Shown: one piece after another, positions 1 through 8,565 of the stretch
Layout: each line of letters opens with the position of its first letter
Position numbering within the stretch: position 1 is the stretch's first letter
Source: Craspedostauros australis
Lineage: Eukaryota > Bacillariophyta > Bacillariophyceae > Mastogloiales > Achnanthaceae
Direction: 5' to 3'
NCBI GenBank assembly: GCA_026770025.1
Contig: JAMXDE010000006.1
Coordinates: forward strand, 1,116,001 to 1,180,000
DNA: 64,000 nt
Notes under the pieces: generated by a model
Database searches by the model: none
What the model saw: the letters and a program-made list of their open reading frames with translations, nothing else
Told to the model about the DNA's origin: nothing
Translations under genes and position numbers: made by a program

Positions 1-653
1 AAGAGGATACCGATGATGATGAAGCCATTGCGGCGGCCAGATGAGCAAGTGCATCTGTGTGGAGGTGTGACTGAATCAATGAATGAACCAATGAATTGTG
101 AGAGCAAATGGTACAGACTGCGGAATGTGCTTCTTTGCGATCAGGGCATACACACTCAAAGACAAGACTTGTACAATAGAGAGACCGAGACAGTAGAAAA
201 ATGACGTGAAGGCTTCCAACCCAGCACTATGTATCTTATGTACGTATGCACGTACATAGTTAGGTCGTCGTGCTACGGATACGTGCCCTGCAGTATTTCT
301 ATTGCATCATCTTGTGTTGAAGTACGAGTATTGTGTGAAGAAGCGAACCGGACCCAATGCAGCAGCAGGTAAGATGCGAATGAAACATCAACCCGATTGG
401 CACTCTCTCTCCTTCTCGAGCGTCCTTGTTCCATTAGAAGTGTGATACTACTCTTATTTCTTGTACCAAATGATACGACACTCGTACCTACTCGTATGTT
501 ACAGTTATGATTGCGCTTGTTGCTCTTCCCCTTGTCAGTAGCCGACCGACCGATCGCAGTCGGTCAAATGGTTTCACTTTGTCGCTCCCCTCTCCTCCTC
601 TCTTGCTGTTGGTACGCCCATCAGCATTCCATTCGGCTGGCTCCTTTCCTACC
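1..653. other. Intergenic, no gene seen
   Basis: No convincing gene. A 63-codon open frame near the left edge has no recognisable domain or codon character and I do not support it. The stretch contains one perfect inverted repeat, listed separately, and lies 3' of the minus-strand secreted-protein gene. Confidence 0.6.
237..258. repeat. Perfect 9-bp inverted repeat (hairpin or palindromic site)
   Basis: Two 9-bp arms, TATGTACGT and ACGTACATA, are perfect reverse complements around a 4-bp centre (ATGC). It could be a cruciform, an RNA hairpin or a palindromic factor site. There is no further context to decide. Confidence 0.5.
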
Positions 654-1703
654 TTATCTGCGATTGCGAGCACGAGCACGAGCACGATTACGTCCCTTTG
701 CCTTCTTGTATTCGTAGTCGAACGAGCTGGAACTCGACTTGGAAGTCTTCGTCGGAGCCCCGATGGGGGCGGAAGTAGCTGCGGTCTGCGGGGCGGTTGT
801 GGGCAACACAGACAGAGTGGGCGCCGAAGTGACTGTTGAAGAACGGGACTTGCTGGACTTGGAGGAAGACGAGCTTTTGGAGGTTTTGCTGGTGGGACAG
901 TCCAATCCATTGCTGCTGCCGCCGCCCTTGCCACCAGAGGACTTGCTCTGCTTGGTATCGGCGGACTGCTGCGGCAGCATCAAGAGCTCCGGGTCGAGGC
1001 ACACCTCGTACTCGGTGGAGTTGAATGCCTCGAAGATCCCGGTCATGACTTGAACTGGGTCGCAGAGATCAAAGGTGGCACCCTCCTCGATGTTCTCGCA
1101 GTCGATCAGCTCGCGCAGCTCCCCGCTGCCGGGGCATGTCCGCAGGATGCAGGAATTGCACTGCTCGTCGTTGGCGAACACGGCGCAACCGTTGCAGCCG
1201 CCGGGGCTGTCGCATCCGGTCTGCTCCACCGACAGCACGTCGCCCGCGTTGCATCCCGTGGTGTACTGGATGACGCCTCCCAACGCCGATCTTGTACCGT
1301 TGACGTTGTAGAGGGCCTGTGCGCTGCGGATACCGCATGAGGTCTGCTCGTCGTTGCAGTAGGCGCAGTTGGGGATGCAGACCAAGCGCACGCCGGCTTC
1401 GGTGGTCTGGCATTCGCATTGGAATTCCGGCACAGCGGCCTCGTTGGTCATGGCGTCCATCTGGCATTCGTCCATTGCTTGGAGTCGCCGGCGGTGAGAA
1501 TTCGTGGCGGGGAAGCCTTCGACGCCGTTGCCCCAGTCGTAGGCCTGTTGGATCCAGAAGGGGCGATCGGCGACCACATCTGCGGTGAGGGATGCTGTTG
1601 TCGAGGCTGCGGAGCCCGCATCAATAGTGGTGGGGTTGCCGACAGCTTTCGATGATGATAGCAACGATATTATCGTCAGCAGAGACGCTCTGGAGCCGCT
1701 CAT
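654..1703 (-). CDS. Secreted Cys-rich protein with Ser/Lys-rich and Arg-rich C-terminal tail
   Basis: Predicted secreted protein of 349 residues, starting at the ATG at 1703; the open frame extends upstream only through a non-ATG codon. Residues 1-25 form a hydrophobic signal peptide. Residues ~75-250 are Cys-rich, with a CxC...C...CxxCN...CG pattern like that of many diatom secreted proteins of unknown function. Residues ~250-349 are low complexity: two Lys-Thr-Ser-Lys-Ser(n) blocks with Lys spaced by two to five Ser, a Thr/Ala/Pro linker, and an Arg/Ala/Asn-rich end. The Lys-Ser spacing recalls silaffin or cingulin lysine clusters that guide proteins to diatom silica, but is looser than the classical KxxK pentalysine motif. 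Function is therefore inferred: cell-wall or extracellular matrix protein, possibly biosilica-associated. The DNA behind the Arg-rich end is a short CGAGCA repeat, so that end may be length-variable. Confidence 0.7.
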   Translation of the reverse strand: MSGSRASLLTIISLLSSSKAVGNPTTIDAGSAASTTASLTADVVADRPFWIQQAYDWGNGVEGFPATNSHRRRLQAMDECQMDAMTNEAAVPEFQCECQTTEAGVRLVCIPNCAYCNDEQTSCGIRSAQALYNVNGTRSALGGVIQYTTGCNAGDVLSVEQTGCDSPGGCNGCAVFANDEQCNSCILRTCPGSGELRELIDCENIEEGATFDLCDPVQVMTGIFEAFNSTEYEVCLDPELLMLPQQSADTKQSKSSGGKGGGSSNGLDCPTSKTSKSSSSSKSSKSRSSTVTSAPTLSVLPTTAPQTAATSAPIGAPTKTSKSSSSSFDYEYKKAKGRNRARARARNRR

Positions 1704-2623
1704 CGTGATCTTCAGCACCGCGTCGATGGTTGTCAATGAACGCTGGATATACCTTGCCAATCGAAAGCAAAGGGATGTGACTTCAAATCAAGTCAAGTCA
1801 ACTCGGCTTGGCTCAATGGAAAGTATTGAGTGATGTGGTATGAGTGAATGTGGTATGAGTGAATGTGAATGTGAAGCTCAAAGGTGGTGGCTGATCGTTC
1901 TTTCAATGTGACAATGGTGGATGGTCCTCGTCTGGCAGAGTATGGTATGCAAGGTAGTGTGATGACAGTTCGCTGCAGTTGCGCGAATTTTCTGCTTGTC
2001 TTTTGCTTTTGTGTTGGTTGGTTTGCCCTCCCGCTTGCTTGATTGTTTGCAATGTCCGCCTTGTTTGTGACTGCGGTGTGCACCCGAGGTTCCTTGGCGC
2101 ACATCCCTCCCATCATGGCGCACCGCTGTCACAACAACAGCGATTCACATCACCCACGCCGACGTTTTTCATCTCAACGCATCCCAACTCCAAAATTTGC
2201 CAAAAATGTGAGCGCGGAATATCTCGTTTAATCCGATGGATCAATCCATTCATGTCACGATTGGGTTTTTGAAATCGTGGCAATCGGAGGCTTCCGCACG
2301 AATCAAGGGAAAATAGATAGCACGGACACAAGGTGCACTCGTGCTGTGCGCAACAGGAGCGCGTTGTGCCGCAACGACAGTAACGACAGCGAAAACAGCG
2401 CACACAACACAACAGTCACCAAGCGAAGAACAACGGCTGCGGACAGGAACAAAAAAGAGACACAAAAACAAGGCCAACGACAACAACAATAGGACGACTC
2501 TGCGCGGGAAGGTCGCCCAAAAGCAAAAGCAAAGCTACCGTACTCTACGAGCTACACACCACCACAACACCTCCGTAGCACCACACAAGACGGACACACA
2601 CAGATACAGACAACAGCTGCGCC
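1704..2623. promoter_or_regulatory. Divergent intergenic region (shared promoter zone)
   Basis: It separates the start of the minus-strand secreted protein from the ATG of the plus-strand LMBR1-like gene, so it must hold both promoters. Imperfect direct repeats of a GTGATGTGGTATGAGTGAAT-like unit lie at about 1833-1875, and A/C-rich leader-like sequence precedes the LMBR1 start. No specific element can be named. Confidence 0.45.
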
Positions 2624-4672
2624 ATGGTCGACATCTTCCTTGTCGTGTCGGTGCTCGTCGCCTTCATCGTCCTGTTTGTGGTCGCGCTGTACCTCTTGGT
2701 GCACTACCAGCATCCCGATGACCAGAATGAGGCGTATCTACCGAAGTTAGTGGTGATATTTGGCTTCGTCCTGGCAGGTGCGACGGCTCTGTTGCTGCCT
2801 CTGGATGTCGCCAACAACGAAGGATACGCGGGTGAGTTATTGCATCGTTCTGGAGTCTCGAGTCGGGCAATCCATTCGCACGATTGCGGGTGCTGCGTTG
2901 CCTGTGCACCGTTTGGGCGGTAGCGGATGCGAAAACGAGGCATTGCGTTCGCAACTCTTGCCAAGACTTGTACCGCCAATTGGCAGGGTCATCGCACCGC
3001 CAAACGAGGCACTATCATGCTTGTGCGATTGCAGTCAAGGCTGATGTGTCAACGCAGACAACTAACGTTCGCTCATGAATTCCGCACTCATGCACCACTG
3101 CGTTGTCCAATCCTCGATCGACCGATCGTCGCACCATCACAACATGGCGCAATTTCTCTCCTCTGCTGCCCTCCCGTATTGACAAATGACGGAAAAGGCT
3201 GCGACGGCTACGACACCGACGTCTGCGGAGGCCTTGACATGGAGCTGTTTTGGAACATCTTCTTCTGGCTGATTCCGATCTGGGTCTTCGTCTTCATCCC
3301 ATTCTCCACATTCTACTACGAGGCAGACGATGGCATGCTCATGGCAGGAACATCGGTGGCACCGAACCCCGAGCGCAAGTCCAGACTTTGCCAGGCCCTC
3401 GTGTGGCAGTTTGCCGTCTTCGTTTTCGTAGGCATCATCTTCGCGGTCACCTACCTCTTGTTCAGCGATACCGACATCAAGGTCAACGAGATCCAAGGCA
3501 CGGATCTCATAACAGCGCAGACCCAAATCTTGGGTACGGGATTGCGCGGCCTTGTTTACACCTACACGTCACCCCTAAACAGCACCGACAGCACCTACTT
3601 GCCGTTCGATAAGGACTTGCTCACCAACTTCACAATCAGAGACGACATTTACGCTGGCCAGAACACGAACAACGGAGACCAGACTATCACGTTGCAGGTT
3701 GGGGTCAGCACATTCTATGCCGGGCTCATGGCATGGCTCGGTTGGTTCCTCTTCGCCATGTTCGGCGGCATCGGAATGGCAGCCATGCCGCTGGACCTCT
3801 ACCTCGTGTACAAGAATCGTCCCAGGCACATGGACGCCGCGGAATACGCGGAGGCGCAGCTGTCGCTTCGAGAACGCGTCAACGAGCTCGTGGATATCGG
3901 AGAATTGATCAAGGTAGAGAAGGACAGCAACCCAACCATGGGCCAAGTCACAAGCATCGGCGGCTACTTCAAGTCCGACGAGCGCAAGCAGGCCAGGGAG
4001 GAGCGACAGTCGTTGCTGGAGTTCAAGCAGGCTGTTTTCCTGCTGGAGAAGGACGTTGAGGAGTTCCAGGTGTGCACGGATCAGTACGAGAATTACAACC
4101 CGCTCACCCCGTACGCCGCGCTGATCTTCAGCATCTGCTCCGGCATCATGTCCGTGTTCTGGGTCATCCACATCTGCGTCTACGTCTTCCCTGACGAGCC
4201 GCTCGCCCCCTTCCTCAACAACTACTTCGAATGGTTCGACAACTGGTTCCCCCTTTTCGGAGTGCTCAGCGTGGCGCTCTTCACCATCTACCTCCTCCTC
4301 TGCGCAGTCAAGGGATGCTTCAAGTTCGGCCTCCGCGTCGCCTGCATCACTCTGCACCCAATGAGGATCGGAAGGACGTACATGAGTTCGTTCATGTTCA
4401 ACATCGGTCTGGTGCTGCTCTGCGCACTCCCCGTGGTGCAATTCGCCTCCACGTCCTTCTCCGCGTACGCGCGCTTCGCAACCATCCGCCAGATATTCGG
4501 CGTCCAGGTGGAGAACCTCAAGTTCTTCGGGTGGTGGTGGACCAACAACATCTTCGTCTACGTCTTCCTTGCTTTCGTCGCGCTCACCACGTTATACCTC
4601 TTCTGCAAGCCGAAGGACACGCCGCCAGATGGCGCAGAACTTCGGGATAGACTGCGATCGCGACGTGGTTAA
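2624..4672 (+). CDS. LMBR1-like multi-pass membrane protein
   Basis: Member of the LMBR1/LIMR-type integral membrane family (lipocalin-receptor and limb-region-1-like proteins). Two exons: 2624-2831 and 3198-4672, joined by a phase-1 GTGAGT...AG intron of 366 bp, giving 560 residues. The N-terminus runs straight into two membrane helices (residues ~4-27 and ~40-60), followed by a short Asp/Cys-rich loop, further helices, a long charged cytosolic segment in the middle (with a KxxExxFL coiled-coil-like stretch), and four or more helices to a short basic tail; about nine helices overall, as in the family. Family members sit in plasma, lysosomal or ER membranes and take part in receptor endocytosis or signalling; the substrate in algae is unknown. 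Downstream it converges with the cytochrome b5 gene. Confidence 0.85.
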
Positions 4673-5163
4673 GGTTCAAGCCGACGGTGGAACCAAAGGC
4701 AAGGCCGTCGTGCAATAACATACAACTAGTTCCATGCATTTGTATTACTATCACTTTACTTGAGGATGCGTGATACCCAAGATGGGCGATGTGCCTCGGC
4801 CGTTTCGGAATGGCTGTTCACTGTCCGTCTCAATGCGTCGGTGTGGATTCCTTCGAAAACAGAATTCCGCGGAGAACTCCGACACTCTCTGCAACCAGAC
4901 AAACGACATGGAGCACTCTACTCTCTCGATACTTGCGTGCTTGATGGCCATCACCGATCAGCAGCCCACAGATGAGATACGTATATCACTATGATCTTGT
5001 GTCATATTATATTAGTTCAATCTTATTTTACGAGTATTGCTGGTACACACATCTATCATATTGTATCGTATCGTGTGACGTTTGTTGCACTGGCAATATG
5101 TGCATCAATACCGACCTGTGATCAGCGCCATGTGGATTCCAATATCAATGATGATCGCCACCC
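4673..5163. other. Convergent intergenic region
   Basis: Shared 3' region of the LMBR1-like gene (+) and the cytochrome b5 gene (-). It is AT-richer than the flanking coding sequence. I see no further gene, structural RNA or repeat. Confidence 0.5.
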
Positions 5164-6891
5164 TCACCAGGCGGTGTAGTTGATCATCGAATCACCAATC
5201 GCAATGCGCAGGGCGACGGCAGGAATCCACAGCGCGTACTTTCTCACACCCTTGCATCGTAGCTTGTACATGGCGTATCCCAGCGTAACCATGACGGCGA
5301 AATCCGGCGAGCACGCTATCTTCATGTGGCGAATTCCGACCAACCATGGGGCCACCAAGGACGCGGTGTATGCGTAATGGTAGGCACGCGTGCTGATCAA
5401 TGACTTGCGCACCAACGTCATGAGGAGGCTGGCTATTTGGATGGGGAATAGGACAGCCAAGGGCCACGCTGGGTTGCAGACGGACTGTGTGGAGTGGATG
5501 CATGGCAAATCGATGCACGACAGGTGGGAAGATAGGACGGAAGAAAGGAATGGAGAAGGATTGTTAGATGGGTTGGTGCGTATTGATACCCATGGGTAGC
5601 GTCGGACACAATGGTTATTTTGATCGCATGGGTGAGCGCATCGTCCACGCATGTACACACTTACCAAACACGCCAAGGTTGCCATGAACTGAGCATAGGC
5701 GTAGAAGCACTTGAAACGGTACCGGGTTGCTTCGGAGAACTCCGGAGGGTACGGCATGGTGGCCGTCGTGCTTTCGTGCTTCTTGCCACGCAATTTCTTG
5801 GTGGCAGCGTCCGCCAGAACGAGGGATGTCAAGATGCAACTCGAGGAAAAGATGACAGCGACGCGACGGACCATTGCGGTGTTGCCGAATCGGATCGCCA
5901 GCGCTGCCGCCGCGGAGCACAGCACCGATCTCAGACCGAAGATGATGTTGTGCATGCGGAATTCTTTCCAGATCATGGGCTTGCCGACTACACGTTCTTT
6001 GGGAACGGTGTGGAACATGAGGCTGCTGGCGCTGAGCAGGGCGTGCGGGATGAGGCAGGCCAGCGAGAACCATGCCATGCCGGCGGTGCCCAATCCAGCG
6101 GCGGGATCTTGAAACAGCATCTGACGGTACCGCCCGATGAAGTTGAGCAGGCAGAATATGCCGAGGTACTTGTGGACACCGATGGGATCTTCACGCGTGA
6201 AGAGCTTGCGGCGCATGCGAACCAGACGACCACCTTGCAAGGTCGGTGGTTGCAGTGGCATCGCCGTCGATGCTGCTGCTGCTTGAGCGGTTCCATCATT
6301 GGCACTGCCGTGGATATGTTGGTGATGATCGTCATCGTCAATGGCAAAATCTTTGAGCATGGCGTAGGCTTCGGCAGAATGGCCGGCCGCAGCAAATGCC
6401 TTGGTGGCATCCTTGTTATGAAAGCGCTGCAAGATCTTGACGCCTCCTGGATGGGCATTGGCCCATGCCGTCATGTTGTATCGACGACCATGGATTTCAA
6501 TGATACATGGTTGTGCCGCTTGCGTCTCCTTGGCCGCGTCACGATGGAAGCGCCCTTTTGGACAAGCGATAGTGGTGGCGGCAGTTGCAGAGCCGGCTGC
6601 TTGGGCGGCGATCTCCCGAACCGAGGGGACAGCGATAGCGACCGCGTCGTCGCTCGTTGAGTTTTGGTATCGCAGCACCAGCCTGGATGGATTGGACGTG
6701 GCGGATGAGCGTGACCATGGCATCCCACGAAATCGAGGCGCCCATCCAGTCCTCACGGCCGGCAACGATAACGACGATGCTGATGATGATGGCAATGGCG
6801 ACGGCACGACGAAGGCGGTGGTCGTCATGGCGAGGTGTGCGTGGCACAGGAAGAGCCAGCAGAGGGTGCGATGAGAGATGATGTGCTGCAT
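5164..6891 (-). CDS. Plastid-targeted cytochrome b5-domain membrane protein
   Basis: Begins at the ATG at 6891; the frame upstream opens only with a non-ATG codon. The first ~26 residues are a signal peptide ending in TTA|FVVP, which matches the Phe+1 plastid motif of diatoms. A Ser/Ala/Arg-rich transit-like stretch follows. Around residues ~125-180 lies a cytochrome b5 domain with the HPGG haem-ligand motif and a second ligand His in an AAGHS context. The C-terminal ~280 residues contain several hydrophobic helices of a family I cannot name. An intron at 5485-5664 (GTAAGT...CAG, 180 bp, phase 0) is in frame and stop-free, so retention would add 60 residues; spliced length is 515. Likely role: haem-linked electron transfer to a membrane redox reaction in or around the plastid. 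It is not a front-end desaturase: the three His boxes are absent. Confidence 0.75.
   Translation of the reverse strand: MQHIISHRTLCWLFLCHAHLAMTTTAFVVPSPLPSSSASSLSLPAVRTGWAPRFRGMPWSRSSATSNPSRLVLRYQNSTSDDAVAIAVPSVREIAAQAAGSATAATTIACPKGRFHRDAAKETQAAQPCIIEIHGRRYNMTAWANAHPGGVKILQRFHNKDATKAFAAAGHSAEAYAMLKDFAIDDDDHHQHIHGSANDGTAQAAAASTAMPLQPPTLQGGRLVRMRRKLFTREDPIGVHKYLGIFCLLNFIGRYRQMLFQDPAAGLGTAGMAWFSLACLIPHALLSASSLMFHTVPKERVVGKPMIWKEFRMHNIIFGLRSVLCSAAAALAIRFGNTAMVRRVAVIFSSSCILTSLVLADAATKKLRGKKHESTTATMPYPPEFSEATRYRFKCFYAYAQFMATLACLVSVYMRGRCAHPCDQNNHCVRRYPWVSIRTNPSNNPSPFLSSVLSSHLSCIDLPCIHSTQSVCNPAWPLAVLFPIQIASLLMTLVRKSLISTRAYHYAYTASLVAPWLVGIRHMKIACSPDFAVMVTLGYAMYKLRCKGVRKYALWIPAVALRIAIGDSMINYTAW
5485..5664 (-). 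other. In-frame, stop-free 180-bp intron of the cytochrome b5 gene
   Basis: The donor GGTAAGTGT and the acceptor CCACACAG are well formed. The removed segment is exactly 60 codons without a stop. It encodes Ser/Pro/His-rich low-hydrophobicity residues in the middle of a membrane domain, which argues for removal. Confidence 0.7.
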
Positions 6892-7433
6892 CGTGATCGT
6901 CGTTCTGTGATCGCTGCGTCTGTTTCTGTTTTTATGAAAGCATGTGGGCACTCCAGAAATGTAGTATCTGCGTGGATAGGCAAGCAGACATGCCGGTGGG
7001 GGGTGATAGCAGCCCTGCCGGTGCGTATCTGTGCGATCTCACTGTCGCTGTTGTTGAAGTAAGGTCGATCCTTTCATCCCATCATTCTCATTCTCTATTG
7101 CCTCGCACGTCGCAAGAGTGCAGAAGAGAGAATAGATCGCATCGCACCACAGCGCACTGCATCGCATGGAAGCGAATCGAATGACATTCAGATCGCATTG
7201 TTCCGCAGAAAGTGGCATCGCCGTTTGTTCCCCATCACGCGCAAGATCGCATCACCCAGATCGCGTTGTTCCTCACCGCACCAGATCGTATTTTCTCCCC
7301 CCACCCACCCATCACAAACGTCGGAATGGGATCGCCATCACCATCGCCATGATGGGAGATCAGTGACAGAAGGATGACACGGCGAATGCGAACGGAGATG
7401 AAGGAGAAGAGACGAAAACAGTTAGTTCCTGTC

Positions 7434-7466
7434 GTCCCCCAAAAATAGCCGTATTTTGGGGGTGAC
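7434..7466. repeat. Inverted repeat, strong G/C-tract hairpin
   Basis: GTCCCCCAAAAATA and TATTTTGGGGGTGAC are near-perfect reverse complements around a 4-bp GCCG loop. It could be a cruciform, a hairpin in an unannotated transcript, or the end of a small inverted-repeat element. Confidence 0.5.
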
Positions 7467-8151
7467 CAGGATCGCCAACCACGTTTCGCGGACCTTCACC
7501 AATCCGGTGGCCTTGTCACACTCAATGTCATACAAATGTCCTAGACGAGTCTTTCGCGACATCTTACAGGTACGAAACGAAAGTGAACGGATGACCTTGT
7601 CTTTTGTCCTCGACACGCTTTCGATGCTCCGCGTGACTCACCGAACTGTGCACAAAATCACTTGCGCAAGTCTGTGACCATGGCCGAAGAAACGACTGGT
7701 TGGTCACCAAAAACTGGGAAAGGAAAATCACACAACAACGGCTCGATGATCGTGGAACCTGCGTCCAACGCAAAAACGCTCCTGCCGACACCAACAGCCA
7801 CGAGATGAACAAGGGAAGAGGGAGTAACCGAACAAGAAGAATTGCGGCGACAGACGCAGCAACTCCCATGACGGAGACGCTCGAACTTTGTGCATCGGAC
7901 CGTTGAAGAGGTGACGGACAGCGATAGGCATCGCCAGAGACATCGATATCGAGAGAGCAGAGACACACAAGGAGGAGTACGATCGAGAGGACGATTGGGA
8001 GTACGATTCAATACGAATAGAACCGTTGCAAGAGACCACCAATACTTCCTGACTCCACCATTCATTCCACCTTGTGGTTCGATGATACTTGCACGGATAC
8101 TGGAACAAACCCAATACCGTTTGGCTCGTGTCATACTCAGACAGAAACTCT

Positions 8152-8211
8152 CCCACCACCACCACCACCACACCCGCGCGATACGATACGATACGATACG
8201 ATACGATACGA
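8152..8211. repeat. Microsatellites: CCA triplets, then (GATAC)6
   Basis: A CCA run of about seven units is followed within a few bases by six perfect GATAC units. It sits in the presumed promoter or 5' UTR of the TM-LRR gene. Confidence 0.85.
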
Positions 8212-8383
8212 CACAGATCGATCAGAGTTGCCACAAACGATCCGATCACACAATATTCATACGATCCATCATCCGACACGCAACACTCCGCAAAGAACCA
8301 TCATCCTCAACACTACTTGGGCGCCAGGCATCTACACAACAGGCGCATCTAAACAGTCATTCGATCGAGAATTCAATCAGTTC

Positions 8384-8430
8384 AGCAGTCACCTCTCAGC
8401 AGTCACCTCTCAGCAGTCACCTCTCAGCAA
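8384..8430. repeat. Minisatellite, three copies of a 14-bp unit
   Basis: The unit CAGTCACCTCTCAG is tandemly repeated three times without change and then decays into related CAGAAATCAG-like sequence. It ends about 135 bp before the chosen TM-LRR start codon, so it is probably in the 5' leader. Confidence 0.75.
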
Positions 8431-8565
8431 TCAGCCCCCAGAAATCAGAAATCAGCTCTCAGGAATCAACTGACCGATCAATCAAACGCGCTGGCACAAA
8501 AAGTGAGCAGACCGCAGGGAAGCATTTCGGACAGCGAGAACAATCACGCCAACAGAGAACAGACC

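Larger units (their letters stand above)
6892..8565. promoter_or_regulatory. Divergent intergenic region with simple repeats
   Basis: Separates the cytochrome b5 gene (-) from the TM-LRR gene (+) and must hold both promoters. It contains a hairpin at 7434-7466, a CCA repeat at ~8152-8173, a perfect GATAC pentanucleotide array at 8180-8211 and a three-copy 14-bp minisatellite at ~8384-8430. Several 60- to 170-codon open frames exist on both strands but overlap one another, lack recognisable domains and start at non-ATG codons in at least one case. I do not support a gene here. Confidence 0.5.

Noticed and set aside
13-204. 63-codon open frame at the left edge
   Set aside because: Short, no domain, no signal; it is as likely as any chance frame.
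3575-4441. 288-codon minus-strand open frame, very acidic and His-rich
   Set aside because: Antisense shadow of the LMBR1-like coding exon.
5611-6660. 349-codon plus-strand open frame
   Set aside because: Antisense shadow of the cytochrome b5 gene.
6892-6951. N-terminal extension of the cytochrome b5 frame to 6951
   Set aside because: It begins with GTG, and the internal ATG at 6891 gives a better signal peptide followed by the plastid Phe motif.
7564-8279. Overlapping minus-strand open frames with hydrophobic stretches
   Set aside because: Three frames overlap over the same DNA including the GATAC array; no signal or domain is convincing and no consistent splice sites were found.
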